DNA of 64,000 bases from VRUE01 sp963748075 (lineage in GTDB: Bacteria; Actinomycetota; Thermoleophilia; Solirubrobacterales; 70-9): positions 124,001 through 188,000 of the forward strand of contig CAVVHQ010000029.1 in assembly GCA_963748075.1 (NCBI GenBank). The letters are read 5' to 3'. The notes below the pieces were generated by a model that saw nothing but the letters and a program-made list of their open reading frames with translations, ran no database searches and was not told the origin of the DNA. Shown here piece by piece: positions 56,539-64,000 of the stretch. The translations under genes and the position numbers were made by a program. The number at the start of each line of letters is the position of its first letter. Position 1 is the first letter of the stretch.

Positions 56539-57832
56539 ATGTCCTGGCGCACCCGCTGGCGCATCTTCGAGTACGTCCGCAACAGCATCTGGATCGTTCC
56601 CGCGCTGCTCGTCGCCCTCGCGATCGCGATGGGGATCGTCCTCCCCCACGTCGACGAACACACGAACACGACGATCGGGATCTCCTTCGGCCCCGATGCG
56701 GCGCGCAACGTGCTCGGATCGCTGGCCGGCGGCATGATCACCTTCACCGGCTTCGTCTTCTCGATCCTGCTGCTCGCCGTCCAGTTCGGCTCGAGCCAGT
56801 TCTCGCCGCGCATGCTGCGGCGCTTCCTCCGCGACCCGACGACGAAGTTCTCGCTGGGCATCTTCATGGCGACCTTCATCTACTCGCTCACGGTGCTGCG
56901 CGTGGTCGGCACCGCGGAGAACGAAGCGTTCGTGCCCGACAACTCGATCTCGGTCGCGCTGCTGATGCTGCTGCTGAGCATGCTGATGTTCCTGCGGCTG
57001 ATCAGCCGCACCACCCAGGGGCTGCGCGTCGCGGCGGTGCTGCGCGACCTGGGCCGGGACGCGCAGCGCGTGATCGACCGCGTCTACCCGGAGCCGGCGG
57101 GCGAGGACGCCGAGTCGGAGGCCGGCGCCGAGGCCGCCGGCCCCGTCAGCGCGGTCGCGCACCGCGGCGGGGCCGGGGTGATCCAGAGCATCGACATCAA
57201 CGGGTTGATCGAGCGGGCGCGTCGCGCCGACGCGGTGATCGAGCTGGCGCCGCGGGTCGGCGACCTGATCGCCCCGGGCGCGACGCTGTTCCGGGTCCAC
57301 GGCGACGTCGGACGAGATCGAGGACCGCTGGCTGCAGGGGGCGGTGGCCGTCGGCGACGAGCGCACGATGCGCCAGGACCCGGCGTTCGCCTTCCGTCTG
57401 CTGGCCGACATCTCGGCGAAGGCCCTCTCGCCCGGCGTCAACGACCCGACCACCTCGATCCAGGCGCTCGACCAGATCGAGCTGCTGCTGCGACAGCTCG
57501 GCGGGCGCCGGCTCACGCCCGGCGTCGGACACGACGAGGCGGGCGCGGTCAGGCTGCGCTATCCGGCCCCGTCCTGGGAGGACTACCTGAGCCTGGCGAT
57601 CGACGAGACCCGCCACTTCGGCGAGGGATCGGTCCAGGTCTCCCGCCGCCTTCGGGCGCTGCTCGAGGACCTGCGCGAGTCGGTCCCCGAGCCGAGGCGG
57701 GCCGCGGTCGACGCCGAGCTGAAGCTGGTGCAGGCGGCCGCCGACCGCGCCTTCGCCGACACTGCCGACCGGGTGACCGCCGCAGCGAGAGACCGCCAGG
57801 GGCTGGGGACGACTGCCGCCTCGCGCCAGTGA
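56539..57832 (+). pseudogene. DUF2254 membrane protein, one frame break
   Basis: About 430 residues when joined. Helices near the N-terminus (IWIVPALLVALAIAMGIVLP), MITFTGFVFSILLLAVQFGS with SSQFSPRMLRRFLRD, FIYSLTVLRVVG and LLMLLLSMLMFLRLI are followed by the soluble part AVIELAPRVGDLIAPGATLF. Near 57306 the frame changes, and SDEIEDRWLQGAVAVGDERT leads into 'QDPAFAFRLLADISAKALSP' and 'NDPTTSIQALDQIELLLRQL', the conserved DUF2254 core. One base too many in GACGTCGGACGAG explains it. Function of the family is unknown. Confidence 0.82.
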
Positions 57833-58034
57833 CCTGAGTCATCGACTTGCGCCCAGAAACGGGGACGAGCCAAGGCGGCGATCCGCGCATCCGACATTGA
57901 CCTCGCTCTGGTGTGGTCGATGTCGGATGCGCCGGCCGCGCTCGCTTGCACATCGAGCTGACATATCAACTATTCTTGTTTGAACGCTGGAGGGAGGCTC
58001 TGCAGCGTGCCCCACGTCGCCCGACCCTTCAGCG

Positions 58035-59565
58035 ATGCCTCCGAACGCCGACAGCAGCGAAGTCCCACCGGAGCCGAGCCCGCCGATCGGCATCGTCAGG
58101 GACCAGGGCTATGTGCTCGAAGTCGGTGGGCCCTCCGGGATGGTCGTCTCCCGCGAGACGAGGCCCGAGGAGCCGGCGCCGGATCGGGAGCCCAAGAAGG
58201 ACCCGTCGGAAGCGGTCGAGGAGATAGTCGACGAGGCGTCCAGCGTCACTACGAAGGTCGAAAGGGCCGACGCCCTCTACGAAGACCTCGCCGACGGCTC
58301 GGTCGAACTGGCGCAGGTTGACAGCGCGATCGACTCGCTGGTCGGCCTGCTCGAACACCTCGACCGCGAAGGCAAGCACGAGGACGCGCTGCGCGTCGCC
58401 CGCACCCTCTCGAAACTGCTGTCGCTGGCACGGCGCTGGCTGGCCCTGCTGAAGGCGCTCCAGGCGGCGCTGCGGGCAGGGCGGGTGCTCGGGAACGACG
58501 AGGCGATCGCCTGGGCGAAGCACGAACTCGGCACCGCTCATCTGGTTCGCGGCGACCTGAGCGAGGCTGACCGCGGCTCGGCGAGGCGCGCCGGCTGAGG
58601 GAGGAGCTGAACGACCGCCGCGGCCTCACCGCCACCACGCGCAACCTCGAGGCGCTGTGCGGGCGGATGCGTCAGATGCTGCGCGAGAAGAAGCTGTTCG
58701 AGAAGTCAGGACGCTTCCCGCTGCGTGCTGAGTCCGTTGCTGCTGGCCATCTTGGCCATCGTGCTGGGCGGCGCCGGGGTAGCCGCGGGCGCGCTGATAG
58801 GCGGTGGTGGCGACGGTGGGACGAGCGACCACTGCTCCGCGCGAAGGAGGCAATCCCGGCGGCGGGGGGAAGACCCCGGCGACGGGGGCAACGCCCCGGT
58901 GACGGCAATCCCCCGGCGAGGGCAACAGGACGGCAATCCGGTGGGGAAGACGGCGAAGGGGAAGACCGGCGGCGGGGGCAAGCGACCGGGAAGGACGGTG
59001 AGCCCGGGGAGGGGGGCGGCGGGAACGAAGAGAGGCTACGACGTCGAATATCGAGGGCGACGGCTCCGGAGACGGTCGGCAGCAGCCGCACCGGGATCGA
59101 AGAATGCTCAGAGGACTGCAGCCCACCAGTTCCCTACGAACGAACCGGGAACGCAGACGGGCGGTGGAAGATCGAGGACCTTCTTCACGGGCTTCTCTAC
59201 GAACTGCCCAGTCGACGGAAAGAGCTGCACGGTCACCATCACCGAACCGCAACGCGTCATCGCGACCTTCGAACCCCTGTACGAGCTGACCGTCGAAGTC
59301 AAGGGCAAGGGATCCGGTCTGGTCACCAGCTCAACGGGGAAATCGAATGTCGCCTGGGCAGCGAAGGCGGACCCGGCAGATGCAACGACCAGTTCCTGGC
59401 CGGGAAGACCGTCACGTTGACGGCCGGCGCCGTGGGCGAATCGCCCTTGGAGGTCGAATTCTCTTCGAGTCCCGTCCCTAGAAACCTGTTCGGGAGAAGC
59501 CTGCGCGGTGACCGATGGAGCAGACCTACTCGGTGACCGCGAGATTCGGCCGCCCGGTGGGATGA
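58035..59565 (+). pseudogene. Decayed surface protein: helical N-terminus, membrane helix, bacterial-repeat domains
   Basis: The first 180 residues are open (GIVRDQGYVLEVGGPSGMVV, then a helical ALRVARTLSKLLSLARRWLA block). After about 58570 pieces continue in changing frames: ARRLREELNDRRGL; a membrane helix LSPLLLAILAIVLGGAGVAA; a Gly-rich linker; then InlB/bacterial-repeat fragments TGIEECSEDCSPPVPYE, NCPVDGKSCTVTITEPQRVI, ELTVEVKGKGSGLVTSS, GEIECRLGSEGGPGRC and a final YSVTARFGRPVG. At least four frame changes within 1 kb are needed, so this is a pseudogene or an error-rich stretch. Confidence 0.62.
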
Positions 59566-59655
59566 CGGCTCCTCTTTGGCCGTGACCGCCTTGCCCTTCC
59601 CCGCGCGGCGAGGTACCGTCAGCGGCGGTATAGACGACTCGGAGGGAGCGTGACG

Positions 59656-61635
59656 ATGGCCACTGCCCGGGCGGTTTTCAGCGAGACGCGGCGCGCGACC
59701 CTGGAGGCGCTCTGCGAGACGTTCGTGCCGGCGGTCGAGACCGACAGCGCCGACCCGGTCGAGGCGGCGTTCCTGGCGCGCGGCGCGTCGGAGCTTGGGG
59801 TGGCGGCGCAGATCGAGGGGCTGCTTGCCGAGTCGATGGTGCCCGAGGAGATCGAGGCGACCGGGGAGCTGCTGGACGCGCTCGCCGCCGAGGGTTTCGG
59901 CGACGCCTCGCCGCAGGCCCGCACGGAGATGGTCCACGCCTTCCGCGAGCAGGACCCTGCCGCGAAGCTGGGGCTGCACCAGCTGAAGGGGCTGGCGATC
60001 CTCTTCTTCTACGCGCTGCCCGACGAGGCCGGAGCCAACCCGAACTGGGAGGCGGTCGGCTACCCGGGCCCCACCTCGCCCCCGCGGAGCGCCGCCGAGG
60101 CGCCGAAGAGGATCGCGCTCGAGGAGGTCTCCGGCCCGGCGGCGGCGCTGAGCGCCGACGTCTGCGTGGTCGGCTCGGGCTCCGGCGGCGCGGTGATCGC
60201 GGCCCGCTGCGCGGCGGCGGGCAAGGACGTGCTCGTGCTCGAGGCAGGCGGCTACCGCAACGAGCAGGACTTCAAGCAGCTCGAGCTGCCCGGGTACTTC
60301 GACCTCTACTACGGCGGCGGGCTCGCCGCCTCGGAGTCCGGCTCGATCGCCGTGCTCGCCGGGCAGACGCTCGGCGGCGGCACCGTCGTCAACTACATGA
60401 ACTGCGTGCGCCCGCCCGAGCGGGTGCTGCGCGAGTGGGCCGGACACGGCCTCGCCGGGCTCGACGACCCCGCCTTCGTCGACGAGCACGTCGACACGGT
60501 GATGGAGCGGCTCGGCGCGAACACGGAGGCGACGGCGCAGAACGCGACGCACCGGCGGATGATCGCCGGCTGCGACGCGCTCGGCTACGAGCACCGGCCG
60601 ATCTGGCGCAACGCCTCACTCGACGACGACCCCGCCAACTGCGGCTACTGCGCGTTCGGCTGCCAGCAGGGCTGCAAGCGCTCGGCGATGAAGACCTGGC
60701 TGCAGGACGCCTCCGACTCGGGCGCGCGGGCCCTGGTCGGCTGCCACGCCGAGCGGGTCTTGGTCGAGGACGGGCGGGCGAGCGGCGTCGAGGCGACCGT
60801 GACCCACCCTGACGGCTCGACCACCGCGGTCTCGATCGAGGCGCCGACCGTGGTCGTCGCGGGTGGCGCAGTCGAGTCGCCGGCCCTGCTGCTGCGCAGC
60901 GGCGTGGGCGGGCCCGCGGTAGGCAAGAACCTGCGCCTGCACCCCGCCTACCTCGTCGTCGGCACCTACGAAGAGCAGATCGACGGCTGGCGGGGGCAGA
61001 TCCAGTCGGCCCTCTCGGATCGCTTCTCCGCGCTGGAGGACGGCTGCGGCTTCCTGATCGAGGCGGTCGGCATGGCTCCGGGGCTGACCGGCGCCTCGCT
61101 GCCCTGGGAGTCCGGGGCAGCGCACAAGCGGCTGATGCAGACGCTGCCCTGGCAGGCGCCCTTCGTCAGCGTCGGCCGCGACCACGGCTCGGGCGACGTC
61201 GTGCTCGACGAGCACGGCCGCGCGCTGGTGCGATGGGAGCTCGACGACGAGGTGGACGCGCGGCTGGCGCGGCGGGCGAACGTCGAGCTGGCGCGCCTGC
61301 ACCGGGCGGCCGGCGCCAACGAGGTGTTCACGATGCACGCCAGGGACACGCGCTGGCGCGCGGGCGAGGACTTCGACGCCTTCCTCGGCGAGGTCGAGGG
61401 GGCGAGCTACGCGGCCAACGACGTCGCCTGCTTCACGGCCCACCAGATGGGCTCCTGCCGGATGGGCTCGAACCCTGAGACCGCGGTGGCCGACGGCCGC
61501 GGCGAGCTGCACGAGGCCCGGGGCGTGTGGATCGGCGACGGCAGCGCCTTCCCGACCGCCCCCGGCGTCAACCCGATGGTCTCGATCATGAGCCTCGCCC
61601 ACCGCACCGCGGGCGAGATCCTGCGGGCTGCATAG
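59656..61635 (+). CDS. GMC oxidoreductase (alcohol oxidase/dehydrogenase-like)
   Basis: A 659-residue FAD enzyme. An N-terminal ~140-residue helical domain (RATLEALCETFVPAVETDSA) precedes the FAD-binding VCVVGSGSGGAVIAARCAAA. Then come LAGQTLGGGTVVNYMNCVRP, a Cys cluster NCGYCAFGCQQGCKRS, and the C-terminal catalytic region FTAHQMGSCRMG and IGDGSAFPTAPGVNPMVSIM. This layout is that of long-chain fatty-alcohol oxidases rather than choline or glucose dehydrogenases. A long-chain alcohol substrate fits the wax-ester theme. ATG 59656 lies 9 nt after GGAGGG; the GTG at 59650 is too close. Confidence 0.92.
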   Translation: MATARAVFSETRRATLEALCETFVPAVETDSADPVEAAFLARGASELGVAAQIEGLLAESMVPEEIEATGELLDALAAEGFGDASPQARTEMVHAFREQDPAAKLGLHQLKGLAILFFYALPDEAGANPNWEAVGYPGPTSPPRSAAEAPKRIALEEVSGPAAALSADVCVVGSGSGGAVIAARCAAAGKDVLVLEAGGYRNEQDFKQLELPGYFDLYYGGGLAASESGSIAVLAGQTLGGGTVVNYMNCVRPPERVLREWAGHGLAGLDDPAFVDEHVDTVMERLGANTEATAQNATHRRMIAGCDALGYEHRPIWRNASLDDDPANCGYCAFGCQQGCKRSAMKTWLQDASDSGARALVGCHAERVLVEDGRASGVEATVTHPDGSTTAVSIEAPTVVVAGGAVESPALLLRSGVGGPAVGKNLRLHPAYLVVGTYEEQIDGWRGQIQSALSDRFSALEDGCGFLIEAVGMAPGLTGASLPWESGAAHKRLMQTLPWQAPFVSVGRDHGSGDVVLDEHGRALVRWELDDEVDARLARRANVELARLHRAAGANEVFTMHARDTRWRAGEDFDAFLGEVEGASYAANDVACFTAHQMGSCRMGSNPETAVADGRGELHEARGVWIGDGSAFPTAPGVNPMVSIMSLAHRTAGEILRAA

Positions 61636-61661
61636 CGAGCGACCGGCCCCGCGAGGCACCG

Positions 61662-61704
61662 GCGTGGCGACTTGATGTCGCTATACGAGAACAAGTCGCC
61701 ACGC
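61662..61704. terminator. Bidirectional hairpin between convergent genes
   Basis: GCGTGGCGACTTG (61662-61674) pairs perfectly with CAAGTCGCCACGC (61692-61704) over 13 bp around a 17-nt loop. It lies midway between the GMC stop and the surface-protein stop, so it probably ends both transcripts. Confidence 0.78.
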
Positions 61705-61729
61705 AGGCAATCGGTCCCACGCGGCGCCC

Positions 61730-62530
61730 CTACCTGACCAGCGGGTAGGCGCAGATGTACCTCGCGTCTTCGCCTGCCGGCACCGGGGAGAGCGTGCCGG
61801 CGTCGTCGACGACGATCGTGCTCAGGACCGCGCCGTCGAGGAAGGCCGAATCGGTGTAGACCCCCGTCCCCAGGTTGAGCACGTCGTTGGTCGAGCGCAG
61901 CTCCAGCGGGGTCGGCAGGTAGCCGCCCTTGCCGCGGCAGGCGTCGGAGGCGGCCTGGACCGAGGTCGTGGGCCCACCCGCGGCCGCGTCGAAGCAGATG
62001 CCGCGGATCAGCACCGTGCCGCCCGGGCAGGCGGCGCTGTGGCCGCCGACCCTGTCCGCATCGGCGGCGCTCGGGACCTGGCCCAGCGTCGACACCTTCA
62101 CCTTCGGCCCGGTCACCGAGTCGTCGGCCAGCTTGCCGTTGGTGATCGCCCCGGAGCCGAGCTTGCCGGTCTGCACCGATTCGTTGCCGAGCTTGCCGGT
62201 CCCGACGGCGAGGTTCGCGAGCTGGCCGGTCGCCACCGCGCCGTTCGCCAGCTTGGCCCGCGAGACGGTGCGATTGCGGAGCCGGTTGGTGACGACCGCG
62301 CCCCTGTCGATCTTCCCGGCCTGCACCGCTTCGGGGGCGATCTTCCCGGTCCTCACCGCGTTCCTTGCGATCTGGCCGGTCTTGACCGCCTTCGCCTTCA
62401 GCTGCCTGGTGCCGACACTGTTCTTCGGCAGCTTGCTGGCGGCGATCGCCGTCGCCCCGCCGAGCGTCAGGAACAGGGCGATGGTCGCGGTTACGTTGGC
62501 GTACGTCAGCCGCTTGTGGATCTGCCTCAC
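61730..62530 (-). CDS. Repeat-containing surface protein of Solirubrobacterales type
   Basis: A 266-residue exported protein. After the start RQIHKRLTYANVTATIALFL-TLGG there is a signal/anchor helix, then about ten tandem ~10-residue repeats of the form V-x-T-G-K-L-x-N-x-A (for example AVATGQLANLAVGTGKLGNE), likely to form a beta-solenoid. A C-terminal globular domain has four Cys (AACPGGTVLIRGICFDAAAG, SDACRGKGG, ARYICAYP), probably two disulfides. GTG 62530 follows GGGAGAAAG; upstream sequence is not homologous. Function unknown; the N-terminus is a lineage marker. Confidence 0.78.
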   Translation of the reverse strand: MRQIHKRLTYANVTATIALFLTLGGATAIAASKLPKNSVGTRQLKAKAVKTGQIARNAVRTGKIAPEAVQAGKIDRGAVVTNRLRNRTVSRAKLANGAVATGQLANLAVGTGKLGNESVQTGKLGSGAITNGKLADDSVTGPKVKVSTLGQVPSAADADRVGGHSAACPGGTVLIRGICFDAAAGGPTTSVQAASDACRGKGGYLPTPLELRSTNDVLNLGTGVYTDSAFLDGAVLSTIVVDDAGTLSPVPAGEDARYICAYPLVR

Positions 62531-62757
62531 GACTTTCTCCCTTCGGTTCGTGGGGCGGCGCGGTGCCCGCAGCGCCGCCCCGGCTTTGTCGGTCGCTAGC
62601 ACTGAAACAAGCCACACGGACGGCTGCTGCGGCGGCGGTCGCGGTTCGGGGCCCGACGGCAAGCGTCGACTTCGACCGACCAAACGGCCACGGCGGAGGT
62701 CACCGCCTCCCGCCCCAGCATGATCGCGCCGAATTATCCGGGGGGAGGAGCGCAAGA

Positions 62758-63105
62758 TTGACTGGCTGGTCGATCAAGAGCAGCGGCGGGTCCGGCGGGG
62801 GCTGGGGCCCGTACGGCGGGTCCGACTACGGCCTCACCGCAAAGCGCGAAGGCGAATACATCGACCTCGAGGCCGGCGGCGAGGACGACAGCACCAGCTA
62901 CTTCGAGATCTGCGCCACCGACGGAGAAGGCACCCGCGACCACTGCGACGAACTGAGCGAGGAGTCGAACCAGGACAGCGACTCCGGCGGCAGCGAAAGC
63001 GGATCGGAATGGGAGAACGGAGCGACCGGCCCTCGACGACCTGCGCCCGCTGCTCAGGTAGCCGGGCGGGCTCTCGTCGACATCGATTGGCCAGCTAGCC
63101 AGTAG
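62758..63105 (+). CDS. Hypothetical acidic protein, boundaries uncertain
   Basis: A 115-residue frame from TTG 62758 with GGGGGAGGAG upstream. The middle (YGLTAKREGEYIDLEAGGED, SYFEICATDGEGTRDHCDEL) has coding-like codon use and looks like a beta-rich fragment; a Ser/Glu/Gly tail follows. After 63030 another frame reads ALDDLRPLLR then TAG at 63059-63061, which may be the true end after an indel. No family recognised. Confidence 0.4.
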   Translation: MTGWSIKSSGGSGGGWGPYGGSDYGLTAKREGEYIDLEAGGEDDSTSYFEICATDGEGTRDHCDELSEESNQDSDSGGSESGSEWENGATGPRRPAPAAQVAGRALVDIDWPASQ

Positions 63106-63117
63106 GATGGCCGTAAC

Positions 63118-64000
63118 TTGAGCGACCGGAGCGAGACGACGAAGGCCGGGACCGAAATCGAGGACGAGCTCGTCCTCGAGCGCGAGCACTGGATCGATGG
63201 GCCGCCCCACCAGTTGTTCAAGCGGATGCGGACGGAGTGCCCGGTGCACTGGACCTCCGAGGTCACCGAGGTCCCCGCTGCCGCCGGCTTCTGGTCGGTG
63301 ACGACCGCCGACGACGTGCACGCCGTGAGCCGCGACTGGCAGACCTACTCCTCGGAACTGGGCGGCGTCGTCGCGATCAACGAGGTCTTCCCGATCGAGC
63401 TGGCGCGCGCGATGTTCATCGGCATGGACCCGCCGAAGCACGATCGGCTCAAGGCGCTCTTCCAGGCCGGCTTCACCCCGAAGCGGATCGCCGCTCACGA
63501 GGGTGCGATCCGAGAGATCGTCGTCCGCGTCCTCGACCGCCTCGAGGGCCGCGAGACCTGCGATCTGGTGACCGATGTAGCGCAGCCGGCCGTCTCGCGG
63601 GTGATCGGCAGTTTCATGGGTATCCCCGAGGAGGACGACCGGGCCTGGGCCGAGCTGATGAACACGGCGCTCGCGGCGAGCGATCCCGACTACAGCCCTG
63701 ACGGGATAGAGAACGTCGAAGAGGTAATCCAGAAGGCGATCGAGGAAGTCTTTGCCCGCTGCTCGACGATGATCGCCGAACGGCGAGAGAACCCGACCGA
63801 CGACCTGACCAGCGTCCTCGTCCACGCCGAAGTCGACGGCGAGAAGCTCGAGGAGCACGAGATCGTGATGGGCTTCTTCCTCCTCGTCGCAGCCGGCAAC
63901 GACAGCACCAGGTCGACCTACGCCAGCAGCATGCGCGCCTTGATCGAACACCCCGCTCAGCGCGATCTCGTCGTCGACGACCCTTCCCTGATCCCGGGCG
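63118..64000 (+). CDS. Cytochrome P450 (partial, runs off the right edge)
   Basis: The visible 294 residues begin at TTG 63118. Signatures: VLEREHWIDGPPHQLFKRMR, DPPKHDRLKALFQAGFTP, AIREIVVRVLDRL, and I-helix FFLLVAAGNDSTRSTY with the normal Ala-Gly-x-Asp-Ser. The sequence resembles the CYP124/125/142 group that oxidises sterol or branched-lipid chains; the haem Cys lies beyond 64000. The start is weak (AGGATGG upstream); a later codon is possible. Unlike the P450 at 43564 its I-helix is canonical. Confidence 0.82.
   Translation, partial: MSDRSETTKAGTEIEDELVLEREHWIDGPPHQLFKRMRTECPVHWTSEVTEVPAAAGFWSVTTADDVHAVSRDWQTYSSELGGVVAINEVFPIELARAMFIGMDPPKHDRLKALFQAGFTPKRIAAHEGAIREIVVRVLDRLEGRETCDLVTDVAQPAVSRVIGSFMGIPEEDDRAWAELMNTALAASDPDYSPDGIENVEEVIQKAIEEVFARCSTMIAERRENPTDDLTSVLVHAEVDGEKLEEHEIVMGFFLLVAAGNDSTRSTYASSMRALIEHPAQRDLVVDDPSLIPG

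Overview
The window is very GC-rich, densely coded actinobacterial DNA, most likely from the class Thermoleophilia (Solirubrobacterales-like). Three things point there: a GTG-started surface protein with a signal anchor followed by tandem ~10-residue repeats (61730-62530), a small family of winged-helix proteins with a 'HG-R-N-I' type helix (19076-19756 and relatives), and WS/DGAT acyltransferases, F420-type and GMC redox enzymes typical of soil actinobacteria. No rRNA, CRISPR array, insertion sequence or phage module was seen. At least eight genes carry single-base frame breaks, so part of the sequence may contain indel errors; these genes are flagged individually.

Layout. 1-6.96 kb: the tail of an upstream gene, a secreted trypsin-like protease, a TPR protein, a LolD/FtsX-type ABC exporter behind a WS/DGAT wax-ester synthase, and a divergent broken LysR regulator. 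6.96-17.06 kb: a copper/sulfur island. It has a csoR - ATC-hydrolase-like - lemA - cupredoxin-fused copper P-type ATPase operon; a rhodanese - methyltransferase - nucleotide cyclase/YHS - cytochrome c operon; a three-gene ABC-2 exporter; a SHOCT membrane protein; and a CuA-like cupredoxin lipoprotein. Four copies of a 17-bp CsoR-type operator lie in the promoters of csoR, the rhodanese operon, the ABC operon and the SHOCT gene, mostly between -35 and -10 and with almost no 5' UTR, so these units look like one copper-responsive regulon.

17.07-20.8 kb: a VWA-like secreted protein that has lost its metal site, a deletion scar joining remnants of BadH-like and BadI-like genes, and small winged-helix/HTH regulators. 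20.9-30.8 kb: two tandem proton-pumping P-type ATPases (one frameshifted), a Ca2+/cation P-type ATPase, trehalose synthase TreT and an alpha/beta-hydrolase lacking its catalytic residues, all on the minus strand. 30.8-36.0 kb: a LuxR regulator, acetate kinase and phosphoketolase (acetyl-phosphate/ATP shunt). 36.2-37.6 kb: an intact VWA protein paralogous to the one at 17 kb, and a small winged-helix gene behind an 18-bp palindrome.

37.8-46.2 kb is the most interesting region: a tRNA-Thr(UGU) gene directly abutting a divergent arginyl-tRNA-synthetase-like gene, followed by translationally coupled genes for a PabA-PabB fusion (aminodeoxychorismate synthase), GNAT acetyltransferase, HDAC-like amidohydrolase, chorismate-mutase-like protein, cytochrome P450 and an N-hydroxylating flavin monooxygenase. 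This resembles a biosynthetic cluster that starts from 4-amino-4-deoxychorismate and ends in N-oxidation, possibly with an aminoacyl-tRNA-type activation step. I do not recognise it as a described pathway.

46.2-64 kb: a quinoprotein-like lipoprotein, methyltransferase, TetR/secreted protein/MMPL module, NicO-like metal transporter, a second WS/DGAT, an F420-type nitroreductase, a DUF2254 membrane protein, a decayed surface protein with bacterial-repeat domains, a GMC oxidoreductase, the repeat-containing surface protein, and a P450 that runs off the right edge.
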